Shown in pieces: positions 35,504 through 43,536 of a stretch of 55,990 nt of DNA (position 1 is the stretch's first letter; the number at the start of each line of letters is the position of its first letter). The translations under genes and the position numbers were made by a program. The notes under the pieces were generated by a model. The model saw only the letters and a list, made by a program, of their open reading frames with translations, searched no databases and was not told the origin of the DNA. Origin of the DNA: Isosphaeraceae bacterium (lineage in GTDB: Bacteria > Planctomycetota > Planctomycetia > Isosphaerales > Isosphaeraceae); NCBI GenBank assembly GCA_031291845.1, contig JARLIH010000292.1, positions 1 to 55,990 of the forward strand, written 5' to 3'.

Positions 35504-36202
35504 ATGAGTACGGCCGAGCACCCACACCGCATCGCCGTGCCGCCCCTGGTCGAGGGGGACCGGCTCGACCAGCCGGAGTTCCATCGCCGCTACGATGCGA
35601 TGCCACCGGACACACATGCCGAGCTGATCCAGGGAGTGGTCTTCATGCCCAGCCCCGTCGGCCCTGAACACGGCCGCGCACACGTGCCCGCGCTGGTGTG
35701 GCTAAGCTACTACGCAGAGAACACGCCGGGGGTCGAAACGCTGGACAACACTTCGACCGTCCTTGGGCCGAAGAGCGAACCGCAGCCCGATGCCGTACTG
35801 CGGATCCTGACCGAATACGGCGGGCGATCACAAACGGACCGCCGTTTCGTACGGGGGGTACCCGAGCTCGTGATGGAAGTGTCGCACACGACACGGTTCG
35901 CGGACCTGGGCCCGAAACGGGACGACTACGAGCGTGCTGGCGTGCGGGAGTACGTCGTGCGTGCGCTCGAGCCCGACGAAGTGTTATGGCACGTCCTCCA
36001 GGACGGCCGCCTTGTGGTGGTCGCGCCCGACGCCGATGGCCTCTACCGATCGCGGGCGTTTCCCGGATTGTGGTTGGACCCCGTCGCGCTCGTGTCCGGC
36101 GACACACGGGGCCTGCGCGCGGCGGTGGATCGAGGGCTGGCCACAGCCGAACATGCGCAGTTCGTGGACCGCCTTGCCGCAAACCGCGTCACAGGCGGAT
36201 GA
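35504..36202 (+). CDS. Uma2-family (DUF820) nuclease-fold protein
   Basis: This 232-residue protein belongs to the Uma2/DUF820 family with a PD-(D/E)XK-like fold. Supporting segments are HAELIQGVVFMPSPVGPEHG, SEPQPDAVLRI with the first acidic residue, VPELVMEVSHTTRFADLGPK with the acidic and lysine positions, and DDYERAGVREYVVRALEP. These proteins are multiplied in planctomycetes and cyanobacteria; a nuclease role is inferred from the fold and not proven. The start at 35504 has GGGAG six bases upstream. Its 3' end overlaps the convergent acyltransferase gene by 14 bp. Confidence 0.9.
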   Translation: MSTAEHPHRIAVPPLVEGDRLDQPEFHRRYDAMPPDTHAELIQGVVFMPSPVGPEHGRAHVPALVWLSYYAENTPGVETLDNTSTVLGPKSEPQPDAVLRILTEYGGRSQTDRRFVRGVPELVMEVSHTTRFADLGPKRDDYERAGVREYVVRALEPDEVLWHVLQDGRLVVVAPDADGLYRSRAFPGLWLDPVALVSGDTRGLRAAVDRGLATAEHAQFVDRLAANRVTGG

Positions 36203-37406
36203 AGACGCCCTGCTTCTCGAGAAAGCGAACGAACAGGTAAGTCACGCCGAAAAAGAACGCGAGCCCGGTGAGGCACCACCAGAGCGGTGAGTTCGGGGGC
36301 ACGAGCGTGAGCGTCTGCTGCTCCACCATGTGATGGAGCACATACGCGGCCAGCGCGTTCTGGCCGAAGGTCCGGAAGAGGCCGACATGCATGCGTCCCG
36401 AGTCGCACGCGAGCACGAAGAGGCCGTAGAGACCGGACGCGAACCCGATCGCGAAGAGGATGAACGGCAGGCTGACCTGCCGCTTGTTCATCATCCAATA
36501 GTTGTGCGGCCGGCGCTCCGGGGGCGGGGGCTGCACGAACGGGGGCTCGGCCAGGAGCGACGCCGCCGGTCGGCCCGAGAGCTTCTCGAGCGGTGGCCAT
36601 ACCGGCGACGCCGCGACACGGTCCGGCGCGGTCACCGACTCGCCGTCGTAGAGCATCGAGAGACACGACGAGGCGTAGCCCGCCGCCATCAGGACGACCC
36701 CCCAGCACAGCAGGCGAGCCGACAGCTTCGTGGCCGTCAGCGCGGTGGCAGCGTCGTAAACCAAAGTCCCCGCCAGCATGATCGCCCCCCAGGAGAGCAA
36801 GCCGAAGCAGCCGCCGTCCCACGCGGTCGATCCGAGCGTGCCCAGGAGGTCGTCCAGCCGGTTCGGGCGGCCGTAGACAAAGTCGAAATTGAAGGCGTAG
36901 GAAAGCGCCAGGTGCGCCGCGGCGAACGTTGCGATGGCGGCGAACCGAACGCGCGAACCCGCGGCGATTGCCGGCATGATCAATAATTGCGTCACGCCGA
37001 TGATCGCCAGCACTTCCCAGAGATTGGCCTTGAGCAGTTTGGCCAGGAAGACCTGGACGTTGCCGGTCGTCATCTCGGACCACGATTTGAACTCGCCGCC
37101 GAAGCCGTACATCATCAGCGAGACGAGCACCAGTCCCAGGCTGCGGGCGACGAATTTTCGATACGCCGGGCCCGGACCGAATCGATCGAGACGCCGCAGG
37201 AACGCCAGCCGGTACGAGAAGCCGCAGGCGAAGAGAAAGCTAGGCATAATCGTATCTGCATAGCTGAAGTAATTGTTGTTGTGCTTCAGCACGGGGTGGA
37301 TTGCATGCAGTCCGCCGAGGAAGTTGACGACGCACATGCCCGCGACGGTGTAGCCGCGGAACTGGTCCATCGAAACGATCCGGCCCGTGGGTTGCTCGCT
37401 GCTCAT
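36189..37406 (-). CDS. Multi-pass membrane acyltransferase, HGSNAT/DUF5009-like
   Basis: This 405-residue protein has about ten hydrophobic segments. The N-terminus RIVSMDQFRGYTVAGMCVVN is the conserved start of the DUF1624/DUF5009 and heparan-alpha-glucosaminide N-acetyltransferase relatives, in which SxDxxRG is a hallmark. The ADTIMPSFLFACGFSYRL segment follows as expected. Such enzymes transfer acetyl groups to sugars across a membrane. The 3' cytoplasmic tail ends FLEKQGVFIRL. Its start overlaps the stop of the TPR/FG-GAP gene by 4 bp (ATGA), so the two are co-transcribed. The precise acceptor is unknown. Confidence 0.85.
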   Translation of the reverse strand: MSSEQPTGRIVSMDQFRGYTVAGMCVVNFLGGLHAIHPVLKHNNNYFSYADTIMPSFLFACGFSYRLAFLRRLDRFGPGPAYRKFVARSLGLVLVSLMMYGFGGEFKSWSEMTTGNVQVFLAKLLKANLWEVLAIIGVTQLLIMPAIAAGSRVRFAAIATFAAAHLALSYAFNFDFVYGRPNRLDDLLGTLGSTAWDGGCFGLLSWGAIMLAGTLVYDAATALTATKLSARLLCWGVVLMAAGYASSCLSMLYDGESVTAPDRVAASPVWPPLEKLSGRPAASLLAEPPFVQPPPPERRPHNYWMMNKRQVSLPFILFAIGFASGLYGLFVLACDSGRMHVGLFRTFGQNALAAYVLHHMVEQQTLTLVPPNSPLWWCLTGLAFFFGVTYLFVRFLEKQGVFIRL

Positions 37407-40369
37407 GGTCGCGCCTGCCTTTCGGCGTCGGGGCTCTCGTTCGTCTCGATAGGGGCGGTGGGTGGCGTCGTGAAGCCCGCCAGGGGGGTGGGCTGAGGGT
37501 CCCCCTCACAAAAGGTGTAGCCTCGGTCGACGTCGAGACGTTCGTGGCGGTCGACCCGGCCCGAGGGCCATCGGACGTCGATCGAATCGATCGTCTGGGC
37601 GTCGCCCAGTCCGACATGGAGCCGCGGGTCGCCGGCCGACTGATAGTTCCCGCCGCCCAAACGGGGAACGACCCAGCGTTTCGACCCGCACCGCACGGTG
37701 ATGGTCGCGCCGACGCCGTCTCGGTTCGAGGTCCGCCCTTCCAGCCGGCAGACGACGAAATGCCGGTTCCGCTCGGGTTCCGTGCGGTTGTGCAAGTAAA
37801 CGAGCGGCTCGTTCTGGCAGATGACGACAGCGTCGACCCGGCCGTCGTTATCGAGGTCACCCGCGGCGAACCCGCGGCCCAGGTGGAGCGGGCGGAACGG
37901 CAGGCCAGCCCGGTCGGAAACGTCGGCCAGGCGTCCGTCTGCGCTTCCGGTCAAGAGTTGGAGCGGCATCATCCAGGGGAACCTCGGGCGTCCGTCCAGC
38001 ACGTGACCGTTCGCGCTCAAGATGTCCAGCCGGCCGTCGTTGTCGACGTCGAGAAACGAGATCCCGAACCCGAGCAGCATGCGCGTCGGCCCCGTGAGCC
38101 CGATCGCGTCGCTGTGATCGGCGAACAGTCCACCCCCCAGGTTTTGGTAAAAGGTGGTTGATTCCCGGAAGAAATTGGTCACGGCCAGATCGATCCGCCC
38201 GTCTCCATCGAGGTCGCCGCAGGCGATGCCCATCCCGGCCTTGTACCCCCCCTCCGCGCTCGTGGCTGCGCCGGCGACGACGCCGATCTCTTCGAAGCGG
38301 AAACCGCCGAGGTTGCGGTACAGGTAATTCGCGGACATGTCGTTGGCCACGTAAAGGTCGACGCGATCGTCGCCGTCGAGGTCGGCGGCGACCACGCCCA
38401 ACCCCCGCCCCGCGCTTTCTGACAACCCCGCCGATTCCGTCACGTCGACGAACCGGCCGCCGTCGTTGCGGAAGGCGTGGTCGGGCAGGGCCTTGAAGTC
38501 GAGCGGGTTGCACTCGTGGCGCGACGGCGAGTCGGGGTGCTCGCAGCGCTTCGGGTTCTGCTCGTCGTAGGCCAGGTAATGGCAAACGTAAAGGTCGAGA
38601 TCGCCGTCGCCATCGAGGTCGGCGAACGCGGCGGAGGTCGGCCAATCGCGTTCGCCGTCGAGCCCCGCACTGGCGGTCACGTCGTCGAACGTGCCGTCTC
38701 CTCCGTTGCGGTAGAGGGCATACGAGCGCCACCGCGTGACGAACAGGTCGGGCCGGCCGTCGTTGTCGTAATCGCCCACGGCCACGCCGTGTCCGTATCC
38801 GCGGGCGAAGGTGGCGATGCCGGATCGCTCGGTCACGTCTTCGAAGGTGCCGTCGCGTTGGTTTCGAAACAACTGGTCACTGGCTTGCGCCTCGGTCCGC
38901 CCGGGAGGAAACGTTCCCCCCTGCACGCAGTAAACGTCGAGCCAACCGTCACCATCAAAGTCGAGCAAGCCGACGCCTCCTCCCATCGCCTCGGGAGGGG
39001 GTGGCACCCGCCGCGCGGAGTGGCCATTGTCGTAGACGAATTTCAGGCCGGCGGCCGCTGCCTCGTCGGCAAACCGTGGGGCGGGCGAGGCGCGCCCGAC
39101 ACGCCTCGAAGTCGAGAGGCGCGGGTCGCTTCCCCTCGGTTCCAGGTCCGCCAGGCGATCGGCGACCGGGGGGCGCGAACTGGACGCCGTTTCGGCGTCT
39201 TTCGCCGGCAACAACGGCGCGCGTCCCGCTGCGCCGGAATGGATCAAGGACCACCCGCGGGCCTCGACGCGACGTCCGAGGGCGGCCGCGAGCTGGGCGA
39301 GCTCGGCGGCCGACCGGTTGCGGTCGTCGCGGTTCATCAACAACTTATAGCGCTCGCGAAGCGCGTTGATCTCGGCTTCCCGACGGCGCAGCCGGTCGGC
39401 TTCACCCCGATCGCCCCGCTTGAGAGCGAGCTCGGCGAGCCTGTCCCAGGAGGCCGTGTCACCCGGCTCTTCGGCGATCAGCTTCTGGATTGCGTCTCGC
39501 TCGGCCTCGCGGTTACCCTCGCGCGCGGCAAACCAGGCACGGAGCCGCAGCCCTTCCGCCTCGGTAAGACTCGAAGACGGAACGTGTCGTGTCGCGTTCC
39601 AGGCCCCCCTTGCGTCGCCCGAGGCCAGCGCCAGTGTGAGCGCTGCCCGCCAGACCGCCGGGTCGTCGGGCCGGCGGGCCAGGCAGACGTCGCGCCAACG
39701 CTCCGCCTCGTCCAGTCGGCCCAAAAGGGTCGCGAGGTTCAACCGGCCCAGTGCCACCCGGTCGTCACCCGCGTCGCCCCGTGCGAGGAACTCGCTCACG
39801 AAACCGACCGGAAATGCCGAATGGTCGACCAGGTAGAGCCTTCGGAGCACCAGCCCCGGATCGGTTGCCTGGGGCCACGTCTCGACGATGAGCCGGCTAA
39901 CGTCGTTTAATCGCCCCTCGATGCGGTAGAGGAGCTCCAGCGTCTGGTGAACCTCGGCTCCTTCGGGCCCAGCGCTGCGGGGTAAACCGTCGAGCAGGGC
40001 CTCGGCCGCCGCGAGCCGGCCGGAGTCGACGAGCGCTCGACCGCGCCGGATTGCAGCGCGCACCGAGAACGGGGAGCCGGGCGGCACCTTCGACCACCAG
40101 GCCAGCGCGGCCTGCATGTTTCCCTTCGCCTCTTCGCAGAGCCCGAGGTAATAAGCCGCCTCGCCGTCCGCCGTTCGTCGCGCTGCGAGGCCCGCGAGCC
40201 GGGCCCGGGCCGTCGAGAGCCGGCCGGCCGCCAGGTCACGCTCCGCCTCGGCCAGCTCCGCCCGGTAGGCCTTACTGTCGCGGACCAGGAAAAGGCTCCA
40301 GCCCACGGCGAACAGCACGGGAACGAGCACCAGCACAAGCGTGGTCGGCCGGAGCCTGCCCGTCCCCAT
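37403..40369 (-). CDS. Membrane-anchored TPR, FG-GAP and ASPIC/UnbV protein (CRTAC1-like)
   Basis: This 988-residue protein has an N-terminal signal anchor (RPTTLVLVLVPVLFAVGW). TPR-like helices run to about residue 370. Seven FG-GAP/VCBS repeats follow with calcium loops such as DFDGDGWLD, DYDNDGRPD, DLDGDGDLD, DLDGDDRVD, DLDGDGRID, DVDNDGRLD and DLDNDGRVD. An ASPIC/UnbV domain ends it (NRDGVGATITVRCGSKRWVV through DSIDVRWPSGRVDRHE). The repeats should form a Ca2+-dependent beta-propeller outside the cytoplasmic membrane. Its ATGA overlap with the acyltransferase gene suggests a shared envelope or glycan-related job. The family is common in planctomycetes and its role is unknown. Confidence 0.92.
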   Translation of the reverse strand: MGTGRLRPTTLVLVLVPVLFAVGWSLFLVRDSKAYRAELAEAERDLAAGRLSTARARLAGLAARRTADGEAAYYLGLCEEAKGNMQAALAWWSKVPPGSPFSVRAAIRRGRALVDSGRLAAAEALLDGLPRSAGPEGAEVHQTLELLYRIEGRLNDVSRLIVETWPQATDPGLVLRRLYLVDHSAFPVGFVSEFLARGDAGDDRVALGRLNLATLLGRLDEAERWRDVCLARRPDDPAVWRAALTLALASGDARGAWNATRHVPSSSLTEAEGLRLRAWFAAREGNREAERDAIQKLIAEEPGDTASWDRLAELALKRGDRGEADRLRRREAEINALRERYKLLMNRDDRNRSAAELAQLAAALGRRVEARGWSLIHSGAAGRAPLLPAKDAETASSSRPPVADRLADLEPRGSDPRLSTSRRVGRASPAPRFADEAAAAGLKFVYDNGHSARRVPPPPEAMGGGVGLLDFDGDGWLDVYCVQGGTFPPGRTEAQASDQLFRNQRDGTFEDVTERSGIATFARGYGHGVAVGDYDNDGRPDLFVTRWRSYALYRNGGDGTFDDVTASAGLDGERDWPTSAAFADLDGDGDLDLYVCHYLAYDEQNPKRCEHPDSPSRHECNPLDFKALPDHAFRNDGGRFVDVTESAGLSESAGRGLGVVAADLDGDDRVDLYVANDMSANYLYRNLGGFRFEEIGVVAGAATSAEGGYKAGMGIACGDLDGDGRIDLAVTNFFRESTTFYQNLGGGLFADHSDAIGLTGPTRMLLGFGISFLDVDNDGRLDILSANGHVLDGRPRFPWMMPLQLLTGSADGRLADVSDRAGLPFRPLHLGRGFAAGDLDNDGRVDAVVICQNEPLVYLHNRTEPERNRHFVVCRLEGRTSNRDGVGATITVRCGSKRWVVPRLGGGNYQSAGDPRLHVGLGDAQTIDSIDVRWPSGRVDRHERLDVDRGYTFCEGDPQPTPLAGFTTPPTAPIETNESPDAERQARP

Positions 40370-40397
40370 CGTGTGCTCTCCTGGTTGCGTAAGAGCC

Positions 40398-40424
40398 GGG
40401 CCGGGACGTCGGTCGTCCCGGCCC
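40398..40424. terminator. 11-bp GC hairpin between DUF1559 and TPR/FG-GAP genes
   Basis: GGGCCGGGACG (40398-40408) and CGTCCCGGCCC (40414-40424) are exact reverse complements around a TCGGT loop. On the minus strand it lies 140 bp after the DUF1559 stop and about 30 bp before the ATG at 40369. No T-run follows, so it may be a rho-independent-like attenuating hairpin or a repeat. Confidence 0.5.
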
Positions 40425-40563
40425 GCCCGCTGTTCAAATGAAGGAAGCCGTCACGGCCACCGGCCATCGACCCTTTGGTCGTCCCCGCGAATCCTCGGGC
40501 AAAAGCCTTCGGACCTCGGCTGCCCAGGAAGTGATTCTCGGCCCATCTCCTACAGGCCGATCC

Positions 40564-41655
40564 TCAATACTGGTCTGAGCTGACCACTTCGCTGCCGGCT
40601 CGGGTGGTGAGTGACTGGTAAACACCCTGCGTGCCGCCGGCAACGTTCTGGATGACCGGAAGGCAATTCGAGTCTCGGCCGACGACCGAGGCGTTCCAGG
40701 TGGAGATGGAGTCTTTCAGGAACTTCACCGAGCCGTCGGCGAACGCGAAGTTCGCACCACCCGAATGGTAACTCGATGCGGCCGTCCCAAACGCCGAGCC
40801 CACGTTAGCCTGGTCGCACGCGTCGCCCCCCCAGGTAACCGGGAACTTGGGGTTGATGGGGTAGTACGACGTCATGCTGCCATCCGAGTAGTCGGAATCC
40901 GCCCACCAGGCCGCGCCTTCGTAGTCGCACCCGCCGCCGGGACCGCAGCCCACCTGGGAATACTTGCCGTGGGCGTGCTCGCCGAACAAGATCGTGTTGC
41001 TCGTGCCGTCGGTGACCCCCTGGATCCGGACCGGGGACTGGCTCGGTCCGCCCATCCAGCTCGGGTTGCCGCAATCGGGGAACATTCCATTCATGGCCGC
41101 GAACTGGGCGGGATTGTTTCCATAAGGAAAGCACGTGCCCATCATGCCCCCGTAGCTGCCGTAGGTGATCCCGATCGTGGTGCCGTCCCAGCCGGCCGAG
41201 GTCTCGAAGAACCGGAGCCCGTTGATGGTCCCGTCACTCGGGCACCAGAGCGTGGTGATGCCGACCCCGCAGAACGTGCTGTTCCTCGCCTGGTAGGGGC
41301 CGAGCTGGATGTTGATCGCGTTGTACAGGCCGTTCTGCTCGGTGAATTGAAGCAGTGCCCCGAACTGTCCCCAGCCGTCGTGATAGCCCTGGGAGGCGCC
41401 ACCGCCCACAGGGAGGTAGTTCTGAGCGTTGCGGCCCATCGGGAATGTCCCGTTGGCGCTCTCGTAGTTGTGGCACGCCAGCGCCAGTTGCTTCAAGTTG
41501 TTGACGCATTGGGCGCGGCGCGCGGCCTCGCGCGCCGCCTGGACGGCCGGCAGAAGCAGGGCGATCAACACCGCGATGATCGCGATGACGACCAGTAGCT
41601 CGATCAGCGTGAACCCCTTTGGTTGTGCTGCGGGTCCGTGCGAACACTTCCTCAT
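40564..41655 (-). CDS. Prepilin-like DUF1559 protein
   Basis: This 363-residue protein has a longer leader (MRKCSHGPAAQPKG) before the prepilin helix [20 protein letters not shown]. The [20 protein letters not shown] segment is identical to that of the protein at 5995-6915. The DUF1559 hallmarks NGTFPMGRNAQ, TSNTILFGEHAHGK and FADGSVKFLKDSI are present, plus a TRAGSEVVSSDQY end. The middle contains several cysteines (GCGPGGGCDYEG), suggesting disulphides. The start at 41655 has GAGGAT about seven bases upstream. A prepilin peptidase and a type II or IV secretion-like machinery would be needed for assembly; none is in the window. The function is unknown. Confidence 0.93.
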   Translation of the reverse strand: MRKCSHGPAAQPKGFTLIELLVVIAIIAVLIALLLPAVQAAREAARRAQCVNNLKQLALACHNYESANGTFPMGRNAQNYLPVGGGASQGYHDGWGQFGALLQFTEQNGLYNAINIQLGPYQARNSTFCGVGITTLWCPSDGTINGLRFFETSAGWDGTTIGITYGSYGGMMGTCFPYGNNPAQFAAMNGMFPDCGNPSWMGGPSQSPVRIQGVTDGTSNTILFGEHAHGKYSQVGCGPGGGCDYEGAAWWADSDYSDGSMTSYYPINPKFPVTWGGDACDQANVGSAFGTAASSYHSGGANFAFADGSVKFLKDSISTWNASVVGRDSNCLPVIQNVAGGTQGVYQSLTTRAGSEVVSSDQY

Positions 41656-42054
41656 GGTTGGATCCTCTTTCCCTTTGTGATTCGGGATTGAACTCTGTTC
41701 AAGATTCGAATGACGGTAGATGACGTGGCGGCTTTGCATACGGGAGGTCGGAGCCGGCCCCCCTGGAGATCGCTAACCCTCTGGACAGACAACCGCCTGG
41801 CAGCGAGCTGAAAAAATCGACGCAAGGCAGCAGTCACGATCGCTAAGCAACAGGCCGGGAATGACTTCCGGGTTGATGTTTGCCGCTGGGGGGCCAGGGC
41901 GAGGTGTGCATGCCCTGGTCGAACCGCCCCCTGATTGCGCCGGAGCTCGAAGACTTTGCCCCGGCCACGCAACGATCCATCGGAATGACAAAAACGGAAA
42001 GTGATTCCCGGCCTGTTCCTATTCCTGAGGCCGTCTTTCAACGGAACGGAGAAT
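41656..42054. other. Non-coding gap
   Basis: These 399 bp between the small lipoprotein and DUF1559 genes show no supported gene, tRNA or long repeat. The DUF1559 promoter could lie here, since the gap is long for an operon spacer. Confidence 0.4.
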
Positions 42055-42303
42055 TCATTGAGAGGCAGCTTGTTGCCGCTGTTTCTGGCGGCGCGAAGTG
42101 GTGTCGACCTTTGACTTGCCAGTCACCGCGGTCGGGTTTACCGCCGGTGCCGCGCTCTTGGCGGGTGGCTCGTTGTTGGCCGGCGCGGCTTCACCGCCGC
42201 CGCATCCCACAAAGGATGCCATGATCAGGAATGAGAGCGAAACCAGACCGTTGGCCAGGATCCGAGACCAGCCTGTCCGCTCGACCCGCAATGACTTCGG
42301 CAT
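42055..42303 (-). CDS. Small lipoprotein with disordered mature part
   Basis: This 82-residue protein has a lipoprotein signal ending LIMASFVGC, with Cys34 followed by GGGE. The mature part, about 48 residues, is rich in A, P, N, K and Q, so it is probably disordered. The start at 42303 is the ATG before a basic n-region (MPKSLRVERTGWSR). A GGAGG lies 12 bases upstream, somewhat far. It sits upstream of a DUF1559 gene on the same strand, as at 7036-7512, but the two lipoproteins do not look alike. No function can be assigned. Confidence 0.7.
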   Translation of the reverse strand: MPKSLRVERTGWSRILANGLVSLSFLIMASFVGCGGGEAAPANNEPPAKSAAPAVNPTAVTGKSKVDTTSRRQKQRQQAASQ

Positions 42304-42454
42304 GGATATCGAGTTCCTCCTTCCGGTGCACATCAAGCCTTGAGAAGGGCCGCTTTCTGAATCGGGCTCGCGCAACATGAAATACGATGCAGATTCAAGC
42401 GATCTCCGAAAACAATCGCGAAAGGCGCGAAGCGGATCGGGTCATTGGATTCGT

Positions 42455-43072
42455 TCAGACGGGGTCGCCCATGCGTTCCCTGATGCGGATCAGCGCGCGA
42501 AGCAGCCGGGATTTCACGGCCGGCTCGCCGATCTCCAGCATGGCGGCAATCTCGGCAATGCTGAGCTGTTCAAGGTGTCGCATTACCAAGACTTCACGGT
42601 CGCGCTGGGGGAGCGTGGCGAGCGCGGCCTTCAGTCGTTCGTGACGTTCCTCGCGCATCAGGTGGTTGCTGGGGCTAGTATCCGCCGCGAACAATCTCCG
42701 CACGAGCCAGTCGGCCGAGGCGTCCGGCAGGTCCGCGTCCTGCTGCTCCAGCGTGACGCTCCGGCGCTGAGCGCTGACGTGCCGGCGATGCACGTCGACC
42801 ACTTGCTCACCGGCGAGTTGCCTGAGCCACGCGAAGAAGGGAATCGGCTGCTCTCGAAGGTATTCATCGAGCCTTCCGGCGGCCTCGACCAGGGTCTCCT
42901 GGACCACGTCCGACGGGTCGATCCTCGCGGCCAAGCGCCGGTCGAGGCGCACGGCGACCATCCGTCGCAAGTAGTCGCGGTAATACTCGAGAAGCTGCTG
43001 GCGCGCGGCTTGGTCGCCACGGTGGGCGCGCTCGATGAGGTCGTGTGATGTTGACAGCAGGTCGGGTCCCAT
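42455..43072 (-). CDS. ECF-type RNA polymerase sigma factor
   Basis: This 205-residue protein has sigma region 2 (YYRDYLRRMVAVRLDRRL through DPSDVVQETLVEA, with a core-binding DVVQET) and region 4. Region 4 reads LPQRDREVLVMRHLEQLSIA then AEIAAMLEIGEPAVKSRLLR, a helix-turn-helix that would read the -35 element. No N-terminal anti-sigma or C-terminal extension is visible. It lies 464 bp downstream of a membrane kinase on the same strand, the kinase-plus-sigma pairing common in planctomycetes, which may regulate it by phosphorylation. No anti-sigma factor gene is adjacent. Confidence 0.92.
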   Translation of the reverse strand: MGPDLLSTSHDLIERAHRGDQAARQQLLEYYRDYLRRMVAVRLDRRLAARIDPSDVVQETLVEAAGRLDEYLREQPIPFFAWLRQLAGEQVVDVHRRHVSAQRRSVTLEQQDADLPDASADWLVRRLFAADTSPSNHLMREERHERLKAALATLPQRDREVLVMRHLEQLSIAEIAAMLEIGEPAVKSRLLRALIRIRERMGDPV

Positions 43073-43536
43073 CGTTGACTCCCCTCCACATACCCCGCAA
43101 AGCGGACGCGACGGATTCGAAGAAACGTGAAGATTCCTCTCCTATGAGCATCGGGGTTTCTGCAACTTGTTGTTTTACCCAGTGGTTACCGCGAAATCGA
43201 CCTACCGGTTTAGGAGTAGAGGCAGAATGACCAACTCGCCCCTCGGCGTTGCGATGCGGAAAGGGACGTTCCACAACGGTGGGGTGGGCGCTGCCCGCCG
43301 CCTTACCTCTTCGTAGGGTGTGGGTCAGCCCGCCAGGGCGCCAACCCACCGTCTCCCGCGCGGTGGGTTGGCACCCTGGCGGGCCGACGTACCCAACGTG
43401 GCTACGCGCAAATTTTTTCAACATGAAAGATTAGCGTGCATTTCATGAACGCGACGAAATGGAACAGAGGATGGGGGACCGTTCTCGTTGTGCTTCCACC
43501 TTCCCATGGTGATTCATGCGGCTGGGTGGAAGCGCT
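43073..43536. other. Gap between kinase and sigma factor, with repeats
   Basis: These 464 bp carry the palindrome at 43328-43384 and related GGTGGGCG/CGCCCGCC pieces near 43280-43300. No gene is supported. The promoter of the sigma factor gene should lie close to 43072-43250, where the sequence is less GC-rich. Confidence 0.45.
43328..43384. repeat. 24-bp inverted repeat of the GCCCGCCAGGG family
   Basis: The left arm (43328-43351) and right arm (43361-43384) pair over 24 bp with one mismatch around a nine-base TCTCCCGCG loop. The arms contain CCAACCCACCG/CGGTGGGTTGG, related to the GTAGGGTGGGCATT copies at 46841-46940. This is a typical interspersed planctomycete palindrome. Confidence 0.8.
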